From positions 1 to 15,688 of the forward strand of contig JAKLDX010000012.1 of assembly GCA_022703295.1 (NCBI GenBank): a DNA stretch of 15,688 nt, given 5' to 3'. This document shows positions 1 through 7,506 of the stretch, in pieces. The DNA is from Candidatus Omnitrophota bacterium. Lineage in GTDB: Bacteria > Omnitrophota > Gorgyraeia > 2-01-FULL-45-10. Each line of letters starts with the position of its first letter. The stretch's first letter is position 1. Under the pieces are notes generated by a model. The model did not search any database and had not been told where the DNA came from. It saw only the letters and a program-made list of their open reading frames with translations. The position numbers and the translations under genes were made by a program.

Positions 1-1162
1 AGTTGAATATGTCGATTTTGAGTTCCGGGAGTCGCTCGATAACGTCGTAGAACTTACCGATACGTTTTCTTGCCAACAACTCCATGGTATACCCCTGTTT
101 TTGGGTTATGAACGACAGGTAATTATCGGGCTGGCCGCCAAGTTCTTCATATTCATTGTAGAAATAGTCCTGTATCACACTCGGGTCGCTCAGCTTGTTG
201 AGCTCGAAAGTCATCAGGGTATCCTGCCCGAGGTCCCACTTATGCCTCACCTGCCACCTGTACCGGGTCTTTTCATGCCCCGTCTTCTCGTAGGCAGTCC
301 AGTTGTTCTCGCGGGTGTAATAGAACTTGACCGAACCGCCTCCCAGGCCCATTTTTTCCGTGTTGTAATAATGGTTGATCCCGCCCGCCAGGCCTTTTGA
401 AGACCTGTAATCGATAAGCACGTCTCCGCGGTTCGCGTCGTCTATATAATACCTGGTTGCGGTAAGGGCGTAATATCCCCAGTCGCTGCTGCGGCCCGGT
501 ATTATGGTGACATTGCTTTTTCTGTTATCGAGAGGCTGGACATAATAAGGAAAATAGAATATCGGTACATTCCCCACATAGACGCATATGTGTTTGGCTA
601 CAACCTTATCGCCGGGATATATCTGGACCTCCTTAGCCTGTATGCGGTAATGCGGCTTGTCGTAATCGCAGGTCGTAACGTAGCCGTTCTTGAAGATGAA
701 CTCATCCTTGAGGCCCACTTTTTCGGCCTCCCCCGCCTTCCCATAGAAAGGCTTGGCGTCGACATAACCGTTCAGGATCTTGCCTTTACGCTGGTCGAAA
801 TTGTAATTTATCCGGTCGCCGGTGAAATAAGCGTCCTTCTGGGTAACCTTGACGTTACCTTCAGCTATCGCCTCGCGCGTATCGAGATAAACGGTTATCT
901 TATTGCAGGTGAGGACTATGTCTTTATATGTTATCGAGACGTTTCCCGTGCCGACGACTTTCTTCTGTTCGTGAAAATATTCCACTTTATCGCCGTTAAC
1001 AGTGATGGGTTCCTTCGGAGAGAGTTGGGTCGGTATCTTTTGTTCGGCGTAAACTATAGAACAACAGGCAAGGCATACAGAAACGATACAGGCAAGAAGC
1101 TTTCTGCTGAAAGCCGAAAGCTGAAAGCCGAAAGCCGAACAATCCTTATTTACGGGGGACAT
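1..1162 (-). CDS. lptD: LptD (OstA/Imp) LPS-assembly outer-membrane protein, N-terminal part; gene runs off the left edge
   Basis: Read by hand from the minus strand: 387 codons open to the window edge. LptD receives lipopolysaccharide from the periplasmic LptA bridge and inserts it into the outer leaflet of the outer membrane. Visible parts: a signal peptide with hydrophobic core LLACIVSVCLACCSIVYA and likely cleavage after VYA (about residue 39); an LptA/OstA-like beta-jellyroll rich in G-N-V and D-x-x-x-Y patterns (about 50-165); then the junction with PIFYFPYYVQPL (about 188-199) and the first barrel strands, ending near ERLPELKIDIFN. The only in-frame standard start is the ATG at 1162, which overlaps the end of tal by 17 nt, so translation is probably coupled; no clear Shine-Dalgarno precedes it. 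The n-region is odd: residues about 9-19 are encoded by a heptanucleotide array (1106-1140). Family assignment is firm; the barrel is outside the window. Confidence 0.88.
   Translation of the reverse strand, partial: MSPVNKDCSAFGFQLSAFSRKLLACIVSVCLACCSIVYAEQKIPTQLSPKEPITVNGDKVEYFHEQKKVVGTGNVSITYKDIVLTCNKITVYLDTREAIAEGNVKVTQKDAYFTGDRINYNFDQRKGKILNGYVDAKPFYGKAGEAEKVGLKDEFIFKNGYVTTCDYDKPHYRIQAKEVQIYPGDKVVAKHICVYVGNVPIFYFPYYVQPLDNRKSNVTIIPGRSSDWGYYALTATRYYIDDANRGDVLIDYRSSKGLAGGINHYYNTEKMGLGGGSVKFYYTRENNWTAYEKTGHEKTRYRWQVRHKWDLGQDTLMTFELNKLSDPSVIQDYFYNEYEELGGQPDNYLSFITQKQGYTMELLARKRIGKFYDVIERLPELKIDIFN
1106..1140. repeat. Five-unit heptanucleotide tandem array (GCYGAAA)
   Basis: On the plus strand five consecutive heptamers are seen: GCTGAAA, GCCGAAA, GCTGAAA, GCCGAAA, GCCGAAC. 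On the transcribed strand the array begins 5 nt after the tal stop codon (1148-1146). It is read through as part of the LptD signal-peptide n-region, giving the repeating residues SAFGFQL/SAFS. The unit resembles the GCTAAAA-type heptamers of the repeats at 6753-6863 and 9464-9574. Confidence 0.85.
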
Positions 1163-1793
1163 TCTGCCAATCTTTCATGAATCTTTCTATGCCGATGTCG
1201 GTCAGCGGGTGCTTGACCAACGCCATCAGGACATTATACGGGACCGTCGCTATATCGGCTCCCGCTTTTGCGGCTTCGAGGACATGGACCGGGTTCCTGA
1301 CGCTCGCCACAATGATCTGTGTTTTGAAACTGTAATTTTTAAATATGGTCTTTATATCTCTTATGAGGTCCATGCCGATCTGGCTTATGTCGTCCAGCCT
1401 GCCTATGAAAGGGCTTACATAGGTAGCGCCTGCCTTTGCCGCCAATAACGCCTGCGTTGCCGAAAAACAAAGGGTCAGGTTGGTCTTGATGTTATCTTTG
1501 GACAGGATCTTTGTAGCCTTAAGCCCTTCCGGGTTCAGGGGGATCTTCACCACTATATTTTTATGTAACCTGGCGAGCTGCGCGGCTTCTTTTATTATGT
1601 CCCCGGCGTCCTTGCTGACAGCTTCCGCGCTTATGGGGCCGTCGACGATGGCGCATATCTCCTTTACCACTCCCAAAAAATCCCTGCCCTCTCTGGCAAT
1701 CAGGGTAGGGTTTGTGGTCACGCCGTCGACTATCCCGAGCGAACTGGCTTCTTTGATCTCATTTATATTTGCAGTGTCTATGAATAATTTCAT
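1146..1793 (-). CDS. tal: Transaldolase, small TalC/FSA-type subfamily
   Basis: A 215-residue single-domain TIM barrel, the normal length for the small transaldolase / fructose-6-phosphate aldolase family. It opens with MKLFIDTANINEI and carries VDGVTTNPTL (about 22-31). The Schiff-base lysine is K83 in VVKIPLN. YVSPFIGRLDD lies at 125-135. Phe129 sits where E. coli transaldolase B has Phe178 and where true fructose-6-phosphate aldolase has Tyr. This favours transaldolase, the transfer of a dihydroxyacetone unit in the non-oxidative pentose phosphate pathway, over aldolase activity. It lies 14 nt after the diguanylate cyclase stop and overlaps lptD by 17 nt. No Shine-Dalgarno is visible near the ATG; instead a perfect TATAAT ends 8 nt upstream (see promoter entry). 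Cytoplasmic. Confidence 0.93.
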   Translation of the reverse strand: MKLFIDTANINEIKEASSLGIVDGVTTNPTLIAREGRDFLGVVKEICAIVDGPISAEAVSKDAGDIIKEAAQLARLHKNIVVKIPLNPEGLKATKILSKDNIKTNLTLCFSATQALLAAKAGATYVSPFIGRLDDISQIGMDLIRDIKTIFKNYSFKTQIIVASVRNPVHVLEAAKAGADIATVPYNVLMALVKHPLTDIGIERFMKDWQNVPRK

Positions 1794-1801
1794 TTCGTGA
1801 T

Positions 1802-1830
1802 ATTATACTACCTTTTGCTTTCGCACACAA
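1802..1830 (-). promoter_or_regulatory. Candidate sigma-70 promoter just before tal
   Basis: On the minus strand TTGTGT (1830-1825), a 17-bp spacer and a perfect TATAAT (1807-1802) precede the tal ATG (1793) by 8 nt. A transcript starting at the usual distance would have a leader of only about 0-3 nt. The -35 box matches only 3 of 6 and the site lies inside the end of the upstream gene, so this is a suggestion only. Confidence 0.35.
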
Positions 1831-3208
1831 CATTTTTACCGCTCCGTTTTGCTTCGTACAGGGCCTCGTCGCTTTTCTTGATTATGCCTTTGACATCGGA
1901 CGCGTCAACGGGGAATACGGCGATGCCTATGCTTATCGTGAGCTTTATCTTTTCGTCGTAGGCCTTGAATTCCGCATCTTCTATTTTTTTGCGTATCCTT
2001 TCCGCCACGTGCCGCGCGCCTTCGATCCCGGTTTCAGGAAGGGCCAGGGCGAACTCCTCGCCGCCGTATCTGGAGGCCAGATCTATCTCCCTCGAATTTT
2101 CTTTAATGAGGCGGCCTATTTCTTTCAGCACCACATCGCCCACCAGGTGGCCGTAAGTGTCGTTGCATTTTTTGAAATCATCGATATCCATCATAAGAAA
2201 AGCGAACTCGAATTTATGCCTTCTGGAGCGCTGCAATTCTTCCGCGAGCCTTTCCGAAAAATGGCGCCTGACCCACAAGAGCGTGAGAGAGTCCGTTATC
2301 GCCATCTTCTCGACGGTCTCATATAAAAGCACCTTCTTTATTTCCAGCGCGAATTGCAGGGATAGCACAATGAACCTTTCCATATCGTCCTTAAGAAGAT
2401 TTTCCACGGCCAGGATGCCGACAACCTTTGATTCGCTGAGGAGCGGGACGACCGCGAAAGCGCTTATCTCTTTATTCTCAAGGCCCATTTCCCGGAAAGC
2501 GGCTTCATCCTTATCCCTGGAAAGATAAGCCTCTCTCGGATTTTCCGATATCAATTTTATCAGTTTTTCGCAGCTGAATTCCGGGCTGCATTTATTTTCT
2601 TCCGAGCGTTCTGAAGCGCCATAAAACCTGCCCAGTTTCGGTTCGGGCCCTTCACTGTCCAGTATCAGGAGATAACACTTATTGAAGATGAAATTTTCTT
2701 TCAGGAACGCGCTGAACGCGGCAAATATGTCCTCGGACCTGAGCTGCTCGGACAGCCTCTTGGTGATCTCGTAAAGAGTGGCCAGGGTCAGCTCTTTTTG
2801 CCTTATGCCGTTCTCGAACCTGGCTATCTCCTCCAGCTCCTCGGAGTATTTTTTTCTCATCGCTTCGGAATCTTCGATCCTGACCTCGCTTGAAACGCTG
2901 TCATTTTTTATTATGTTCTTATATTTTATAAATCCCGCCTGTAGGCAGTTAAAAACCAGGATCGGCAGGGCGGAATTGACCGGATCGATCTTATAGACAA
3001 AAATATAGGCGGGATAAAGGGCCAGCCATGACACCAGCGCCAGCGCATACGAAAACATGTCCGGATAAATAAAAGATAACGCGGCTATGAGCAGGAAAAA
3101 TACGCTCGCCAGGACAAAGAAGGCGTTATTCACCAGGCAAAAGACATGGAACAGCACAAATGCCGCAGAGCTGAATACAATATATACAAAAAACCTGCGC
3201 TTTAGCAA
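1808..3208 (-). CDS. Membrane-anchored GAF-GGDEF diguanylate cyclase with intact I-site
   Basis: 466 residues. Makes cyclic di-GMP from two GTP. Order of parts: hydrophobic membrane region with about three to four segments (8-95), coiled-coil linker (about 110-145), GAF-like sensor (about 145-295), GGDEF domain (about 303-462). Catalytic features are present: metal-binding D341 in DIDDFKKCND, and RYGGEEF with GGEEF at 382-386. An inhibitory I-site RxxD (R373-E-I-D376) lies five residues before GGEEF, so feedback inhibition by c-di-GMP is expected. The LTG of the usual DxLTGL motif is LTL here. The start is TTG at 3208, supported by GAAGGA seven nt upstream; the next downstream ATG would cut off membrane segments. 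The start overlaps the stop of the neighbouring cyclase by 7 nt, so the two are translationally coupled. The signal sensed is unknown. Confidence 0.9.
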   Translation of the reverse strand: MLKRRFFVYIVFSSAAFVLFHVFCLVNNAFFVLASVFFLLIAALSFIYPDMFSYALALVSWLALYPAYIFVYKIDPVNSALPILVFNCLQAGFIKYKNIIKNDSVSSEVRIEDSEAMRKKYSEELEEIARFENGIRQKELTLATLYEITKRLSEQLRSEDIFAAFSAFLKENFIFNKCYLLILDSEGPEPKLGRFYGASERSEENKCSPEFSCEKLIKLISENPREAYLSRDKDEAAFREMGLENKEISAFAVVPLLSESKVVGILAVENLLKDDMERFIVLSLQFALEIKKVLLYETVEKMAITDSLTLLWVRRHFSERLAEELQRSRRHKFEFAFLMMDIDDFKKCNDTYGHLVGDVVLKEIGRLIKENSREIDLASRYGGEEFALALPETGIEGARHVAERIRKKIEDAEFKAYDEKIKLTISIGIAVFPVDASDVKGIIKKSDEALYEAKRSGKNVVCESKR

Positions 3209-4620
3209 ACTTTATTCCTTCCCGCGTTCTTGGCTTTATAGAGGCGGCCGTCGGCTATCTTTATAAGATCTTCCTCGAGTATGGCGTCTTCCGGGTAACT
3301 TGAGATACCTATGGAAACCGTTATTTTCGCGACATGCCTTCTCAGGGTGAACGGCTTTTCCTCTATGGTCTTGCGTATAATTTCGGCTTCCTTCAGGGCG
3401 CTTTTTTTATCCCTGCCGCAAAGCAATATCGCTATCTCCTCGCCGCCGTACCTGACTGCTATATCCCCTTCCTGTATAAGCGACTTTACGGTCCTCGCAA
3501 GATATTTCAATACAAGGTCACCCGCCATATGGCCGTATTTGTCGTTATACTTCTTGAAATGGTCTATATCAAGTATCATGAAAGACAATGCCCCCTTCTT
3601 CCTTGCCGTCCTCTTTATCTCCTCCTGGAAACGGTCCATGAAATACCTTCTTACAGCAAGGCCGGTAAGGGAATCTTTTATGGCAAGCTCCTGTATGCGC
3701 GAATAAAGCATGGCGTTCTGGAGCGCCACGGCCCCCAGATCTGCTATGATATCCAGAAGCCTCAGGTCATCCTGCGTATACGCGAATTCTTTAGGGTTAT
3801 CGATCCTGATTATCCCGGTCACTTTATTCTCCGCGACAAGCGGAGTGGCTATGAGCGACCTGAAAACAGCCTTCGACTCCTCTATGTCATCGGTGGGGAA
3901 CCTGAAGTCCCTTACCACGTCCTCCACCATCAGCGACTTCCTGTGCCTCAGCACCCAGTTATCAAAGACATCGCCTTTTTTCATTTTAACGCCGGAGGCG
4001 TTTTTCGACGCCTCAAGCATAAGCTCCTGCTTTTCGGTGTCCACCAGAAAAATGAGCGCGCGGCCTTCCTTGCCTATGGTCTTCAGAGATTCTTCTATCA
4101 TCAGACGGGATATCTTGTCCGTGGACAGGACCGTCGAGAATGATTCGACGACATACTCAAGTTTGGAATATTTCCTCAATTTTTCTTCGAAAGAGGCTAT
4201 GCTGGCCTCCTTCTCCTTTATCGAGTTCGACAACACGTTCATTTCTTCTTCGAGTTTCTCGGATCTCAGTATAAGTAGCTGGTTAAGTTTATTCTTTATC
4301 CTTTCCAGCCTGTAGCCTATAAGAGACGCTATGAAAAACGGCAGGACGAACATCGAATAGCCCTCGATGCCCAGCCTGAGATCGAAGAATACGACCTCCA
4401 GCATGGATATCACGGCCAGTATAATGCCGACGGTCTTCCCCATCGAAAGCCAGCCGAAAAGAATAGAGATATTGAAAGCGGAAATAACTGAGACCACTAC
4501 GAGGTAGAATGCCGGGGATGGTTCATATTTGAACGGGATCGCCCATAATAAATATGACAATACAATGAGCGAGATTACTGACAGAATTCCCAGAATAGGC
4601 CTATCGCGGGAAGGCGTCAT
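3202..4620 (-). CDS. Membrane-anchored GAF-GGDEF diguanylate cyclase lacking the I-site
   Basis: 472 residues. Same architecture as its partner downstream: membrane segments (about 9-103), charged coiled coil (about 104-155), GAF domain (about 156-305) and GGDEF domain (about 312-472). The active-site signature is RYGGEEI (GGEEI at 392-396, Ile in place of the usual Phe), with D351 of DIDHFKKYND for metal binding and a regular DSLTGL start. The residues at the I-site position are QEGD (383-386), so the Arg needed for c-di-GMP feedback inhibition is missing. The gene begins 11 nt after the ABC ATPase stop and has no clear Shine-Dalgarno, suggesting dependence on upstream translation. The pair probably arose by duplication, although their sensor regions have diverged strongly. 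Activity of the GGEEI variant is likely but not certain. Confidence 0.88.
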   Translation of the reverse strand: MTPSRDRPILGILSVISLIVLSYLLWAIPFKYEPSPAFYLVVVSVISAFNISILFGWLSMGKTVGIILAVISMLEVVFFDLRLGIEGYSMFVLPFFIASLIGYRLERIKNKLNQLLILRSEKLEEEMNVLSNSIKEKEASIASFEEKLRKYSKLEYVVESFSTVLSTDKISRLMIEESLKTIGKEGRALIFLVDTEKQELMLEASKNASGVKMKKGDVFDNWVLRHRKSLMVEDVVRDFRFPTDDIEESKAVFRSLIATPLVAENKVTGIIRIDNPKEFAYTQDDLRLLDIIADLGAVALQNAMLYSRIQELAIKDSLTGLAVRRYFMDRFQEEIKRTARKKGALSFMILDIDHFKKYNDKYGHMAGDLVLKYLARTVKSLIQEGDIAVRYGGEEIAILLCGRDKKSALKEAEIIRKTIEEKPFTLRRHVAKITVSIGISSYPEDAILEEDLIKIADGRLYKAKNAGRNKVC

Positions 4621-4631
4621 CGGATTTTGAT

Positions 4632-5735
4632 TTATATGATGGTATTTTCCGTGTCTTTATCAAAAAAATGGACTTTCGACATATCGAGCACCAAGTCCAT
4701 ATCCTGATTTATGGTAGGCTTGTCATGGCCGCCCACCTTGGCGATCAAAGAATGTAATCCTGTATTGAGATATAGGTAGGCTTCCGACCCCATCGGCTCG
4801 ATGACTTCGCAGGTAGCCTTTATAGTATTTTCATGGGGGGCATCGGAGACGAAGAGCTTGTCGTATATATCTTCCGGCCTTATGCCGAATATCACAGCCT
4901 TGTCGAGATATCTCTCCAGGCTCTTCTGCATAGAGTCGACCACCTTTACGGTGAATCTGCCTTCATTGAAATAGAACCTTCCATCCCTGCTGATCACCGT
5001 ACCGTTCACGAAATTCATGGGAGGCGTTCCGATGAATCCGGCAACGAACTTATTTACCGGCTTGTCGTAAAGAGTGATAGGATCTGCTATCTGCTGGATA
5101 TCCCCGTCCTTCATCACGACTATCCTGTCACCCATAGTCATGGCTTCAGTCTGATCATGAGTGACGTATATCATCGTCGTCTGGAGCCTCAGGTGTAATT
5201 TCTTTATCTCGGTCCTCATCTGGACGCGCATCTTGGCATCGAGGTTGGACAGTGGTTCGTCGAACAGGAATACGAGCGGCTTTCTCACTATGGCCCTGCC
5301 GACGGCGACGCGCTGGCGCTGGCCGCCCGAAAGTTCTCTCGGCTTCCTGTGGAGCAAATGCTCCATCCCGAGTATCGTGGCGGCGTCCCTCACCCTGGAC
5401 TCTATTTCGGCCTTCGGATATTTCCTCAACTTCAATCCGAACGCCATATTCTCGTAAACCGTCATGTGGGGATAAAGTGCGTAATTCTGGAACACCATGG
5501 CGATGTTCCTGTCTTTCGGCGGGACATCGTTGACCAGCTGGTCGCCGATGTAGACATCGCCTTCGGTGGCCTCTTCAAGCCCGGCAATGATCCTCAAAGT
5601 GGTGGATTTGCCGCAACCGGAAGGGCCTACGAGAACGGTAAATTCCTTATTCTCGATGCCGAGGTTGATGTCCTTTATCGCCCAGACATTACCCGGGAAG
5701 GCCTTTGATACGTTCTTTAAGCTTACCTGCGCCAT
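4632..5735 (-). CDS. Carbohydrate ABC transporter ATPase, MsmX/UgpC/MalK family
   Basis: 367 residues, full length for the CUT1 sugar-importer ATPases. Seen in order: Walker A GPSGCGKST (37-45), Q-loop Q83 in VFQNYALYPHM, signature LSGGQ (135-139), Walker B ending FLFDEP (D159, catalytic E160), D-loop SNLD (163-166), H-loop H193 in YVTHDQTEAM, then the C-terminal regulatory OB-fold domain with GIRPEDIYD. It powers uptake of sugars or sugar phosphates from the cytoplasmic face. No permease or solute-binding gene is in the window, so it may serve several importers, as MsmX does in Bacillus. That is inference; partner genes could lie elsewhere. It heads the cluster ATPase, two cyclases, tal, lptD, and has its own candidate promoter. 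Which sugar is carried cannot be read from the ATPase. Confidence 0.93.
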   Translation of the reverse strand: MAQVSLKNVSKAFPGNVWAIKDINLGIENKEFTVLVGPSGCGKSTTLRIIAGLEEATEGDVYIGDQLVNDVPPKDRNIAMVFQNYALYPHMTVYENMAFGLKLRKYPKAEIESRVRDAATILGMEHLLHRKPRELSGGQRQRVAVGRAIVRKPLVFLFDEPLSNLDAKMRVQMRTEIKKLHLRLQTTMIYVTHDQTEAMTMGDRIVVMKDGDIQQIADPITLYDKPVNKFVAGFIGTPPMNFVNGTVISRDGRFYFNEGRFTVKVVDSMQKSLERYLDKAVIFGIRPEDIYDKLFVSDAPHENTIKATCEVIEPMGSEAYLYLNTGLHSLIAKVGGHDKPTINQDMDLVLDMSKVHFFDKDTENTII

Positions 5736-5745
5736 ATAGGGGTGA

Positions 5746-5774
5746 ATTATATCATTGCGTTATACAAATTACAA
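5746..5774 (-). promoter_or_regulatory. Candidate sigma-70 promoter of the ABC ATPase cluster
   Basis: On the minus strand TTGTAA (5774-5769), a 17-bp spacer and a perfect TATAAT (5751-5746) are seen. The -10 box ends 10 nt before the ATG at 5735 and there is no purine-rich Shine-Dalgarno between them (the interval reads TCACCCCTAT). The implied leader is about 3-5 nt, i.e. nearly leaderless. This is the best promoter candidate in the left half of the window. Confidence 0.55.
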
Positions 5775-5778
5775 TATG

Positions 5779-5806
5779 AATTTCTCGGCTTTGGTGCCTA
5801 GAAATT
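5779..5806. other. Hairpin in the accD-ATPase gap
   Basis: AATTTCT (5779-5785) pairs perfectly with AGAAATT (5800-5806), and GGC pairs with GCC inside it around a short loop. It lies 4 nt upstream of the -35 box of the candidate promoter. No T-run follows on the minus strand, so it is not a textbook intrinsic terminator. Confidence 0.55.
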
Positions 5807-5825
5807 TTTACCCGTCCCCACACAA

Positions 5826-5889
5826 GAATTTTTTCACAGTTGTTGAAGGGGCCCCCGAGAGGGGACCTCGCTCAATGGCGAAAAAATTT
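5826..5889. repeat. A/T-tract palindromic element at the accD stop codon
   Basis: GAATTTTTTC (5826-5835) and GAAAAAATTT (5880-5889) are inverted repeats with 9 of 10 matches. A GC core is nested inside: GGCCCCC and GGGGACC around a GAGA loop on the plus strand. The outer end overlaps the accD stop (TAA at 5890-5888), so the minus strand reads TAA then ATTTTTTCGCC. On both strands the T-tract comes before the GC hairpin and the A-tract after it. This is the reverse of a bidirectional intrinsic terminator. It shares its outer sequence with the larger element at 11147-11399. Confidence 0.6.
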
Positions 5890-6730
5890 AAAAGTAGCCG
5901 AGGATTTTGGCGATTGTATCTTTTAGGTTTTTTCTGTGAACTATCATATCGATGAGGCCGTGGCTCAGCAAAAATTCTGAGCGCTGGAAACCGTGAGGAA
6001 GCTTCTGCCTGATTGTTTGTTCTATAACGCGGGGGCCGGTAAAGCCAATGAGCGCCTTGGGTTCGGCTATGATGAGGTCCCCCAGGGAGGCGAAACTTGC
6101 CATTATCCCGGCCATGGTCGGGTTTGTCAATATCGATAAAAAGAGGCAGCCTGCCTTATTGTGATGACTTAAGGCCGCCGAAGTCTTTGCCATCTGCATC
6201 AGCGAGAACATGCCTTCGTACATCCTCGCGCCGCCGCCCGAACCAGACACTATTATGAGAGGATTATGCGTTTCGGTCGAGCGCTCTATTATGCGCGTCA
6301 GCCTTTCGCCGACCACCGATCCCATGGAGCCCATGATAAACCTTGAATCGGTGACGCCTATGAAGACAGGCTTTCCCGCAAGCTTTCCTTCGCCCGTTAT
6401 CACCGCGTCTTTAAGGCCAGTGAGTTCCTGGTCTTTCTTTAACTTTTCTTTATACGTCTTGGGGCCCGAAAACGAAAGCGGATCGACCGATTCCAGCGAC
6501 GCGTCCGTCTCCTGGAAAGTGCCTTCGTCTATCAGGAGCTTCACCCTCTCATGCGCGCCGAGAGTGAAATGGAAACCGCATTTCGGGCAGACCCTCATGT
6601 TCTCATCGAGCTTCTTGTTGTATATGAGCTCGTTGCATTCCTCGCACCTAGTCCAGAGGTCTTCGGGGATATCCCTTTTTTTGGCGATCTTGACTATCGT
6701 GTATTTCGGTTTCCTGGGAAAAAGCGGCAT
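5888..6730 (-). CDS. accD: Acetyl-CoA carboxylase, carboxyltransferase beta subunit
   Basis: 280 residues, standard length. AccD pairs with AccA to transfer the carboxyl group from biotin carrier protein to acetyl-CoA, giving malonyl-CoA, the committed step of fatty acid synthesis in the cytoplasm. The N-terminal zinc ribbon is complete (C29, C32, C48, C51, within LWTRCEEC and MRVCPKCGFHF). The crotonase-like fold shows FIMGSMGSVVGE (131-142) and the glycine-rich SGSGGGARM (162-170) that forms the oxyanion region. Start ATG has GAGG upstream at 8 nt spacing. accA is not in the window. The gene is flanked on both sides by repeats: a 111-bp heptamer element upstream and a palindromic element beginning at its stop codon. 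Confidence 0.96.
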   Translation of the reverse strand: MPLFPRKPKYTIVKIAKKRDIPEDLWTRCEECNELIYNKKLDENMRVCPKCGFHFTLGAHERVKLLIDEGTFQETDASLESVDPLSFSGPKTYKEKLKKDQELTGLKDAVITGEGKLAGKPVFIGVTDSRFIMGSMGSVVGERLTRIIERSTETHNPLIIVSGSGGGARMYEGMFSLMQMAKTSAALSHHNKAGCLFLSILTNPTMAGIMASFASLGDLIIAEPKALIGFTGPRVIEQTIRQKLPHGFQRSEFLLSHGLIDMIVHRKNLKDTIAKILGYF

Positions 6731-6752
6731 CGTTTTGCCTCGTATATTGTAC

Positions 6753-6863
6753 GTTTTAATTTAAAACTTAAAGGTAAAATCTAAAAAACTATAACTTAAA
6801 GCTTAAAACTAAAATCCTGGTCCTAAGGACACAACAATTTTTAGTTATTAGTTCTAAGTTTTA
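6753..6863. repeat. 111-bp inverted heptamer-array element, copy 1
   Basis: Plus-strand left arm is a run of degenerate 7-mers of the form TAAAANC (for example TAAAACT, TAAAATC, TATAACT, TAAAGCT). A central spacer follows with the palindrome GTCCTAAGGAC. The right arm holds the inverse motif (for example AGTTTTA). The arms can fold back on each other. It matches 9464-9574 in order and length, with a 34-nt identical core. The right end includes the stop codon (TAG, 6856-6854) and last codons of the corrinoid protein; the left end lies 22 nt upstream of accD. Confidence 0.85.
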
Positions 6864-7489
6864 AGCTTGATCAGCTCCCTGGCTTTATCGACCGCGGTTG
6901 CCGCATCCCTGGCGTAGCTGTCGGCGCCGATGGCAGTTGCAAAATCCTGCGTCACCGGAGCGCCGCCTATCATTATTTTCACTTTATCACGAAGGCCCGA
7001 GTCTTTCAACGCATTTATAGTATCTCTCATCGAACCCATGGACGTGGTAAGTAGCGACGACATCGCCACTATATCGGGCGGGTCCTTCTTCACGGCGTTC
7101 ACGAACTTTTCCGGGCTGACGTCTATGCCGAAATCCGTCACCTCGAAGCATGAGCCTTTAAGCATCATGCTCACGATATTCTTGCCTATATCGTGCAGGT
7201 CGCCCTTGACGGTCCCTATAACGACCTTACCGGCCGGCTTTATTCCGCACTTTACAAAATGCGGCTCCAGTATCGCCATACCGGCGTGCATGGCCTTGGC
7301 GGAAATAAGCACCTCCGGTATGAATATCTCGTTGGCCTTGAACTTCGCGCCTATTATCTCCATGCCGGCTATAAGGCCTTCGTCGAGGATCTTCTTGATC
7401 TCGAGACCTTCATCCAAAGCCTTTTTTGTAAGCCTCGAAACTGTTTCCCTGTCACCTTTCATCAGAGCTTCTTTGATATCTTTTAGCAT
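6854..7489 (-). CDS. Corrinoid (cobalamin-binding) protein of the MtaC/MtbC methyltransferase family
   Basis: 211 residues, typical for the stand-alone corrinoid shuttle proteins. An N-terminal helical cap domain (about 1-85) precedes a Rossmann-like B12 domain. The base-off/His-on motif DxHxxG is present in GTVKGDLHDIGKN, with lower cobalt ligand H99 (D97, G102). Further B12 contacts are likely in SSLLTTSM and IGGAPVTQDFA. Such proteins hold a methyl group between a substrate-specific methyltransferase and an acceptor enzyme. Neither partner is in the window, so substrate is unknown. The gene follows the DUF1015 gene by 17 nt and precedes accD across a repeat. The last codons and stop fall inside that repeat, so the C-terminal LKT may be repeat-derived. 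Confidence 0.93.
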   Translation of the reverse strand: MLKDIKEALMKGDRETVSRLTKKALDEGLEIKKILDEGLIAGMEIIGAKFKANEIFIPEVLISAKAMHAGMAILEPHFVKCGIKPAGKVVIGTVKGDLHDIGKNIVSMMLKGSCFEVTDFGIDVSPEKFVNAVKKDPPDIVAMSSLLTTSMGSMRDTINALKDSGLRDKVKIMIGGAPVTQDFATAIGADSYARDAATAVDKARELIKLKT

Positions 7490-7506
7490 AAGATCTCTTT
7501 CGTTAT

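Noticed and set aside
590..1180. 196-residue plus-strand ORF
   Set aside because: It is antisense to lptD, whose signal peptide, jellyroll and barrel-junction motifs are clear on the minus strand.
1146..1793. Fructose-6-phosphate aldolase rather than transaldolase
   Set aside because: Phe129 in the SPFIGR motif matches transaldolases; true aldolases of this family have Tyr at this site. Activity has not been shown, so the choice is a prediction.
3334..4143. 269-residue plus-strand ORF, the longest on that strand
   Set aside because: It is a shadow of the GGDEF/GAF gene on the opposite strand and shows no domain of its own.
5826..5889. Standard intrinsic terminator for accD
   Set aside because: A GC hairpin is present, but on the transcribed strand the T-tract is before it and an A-tract after it; the order does not fit an intrinsic terminator.
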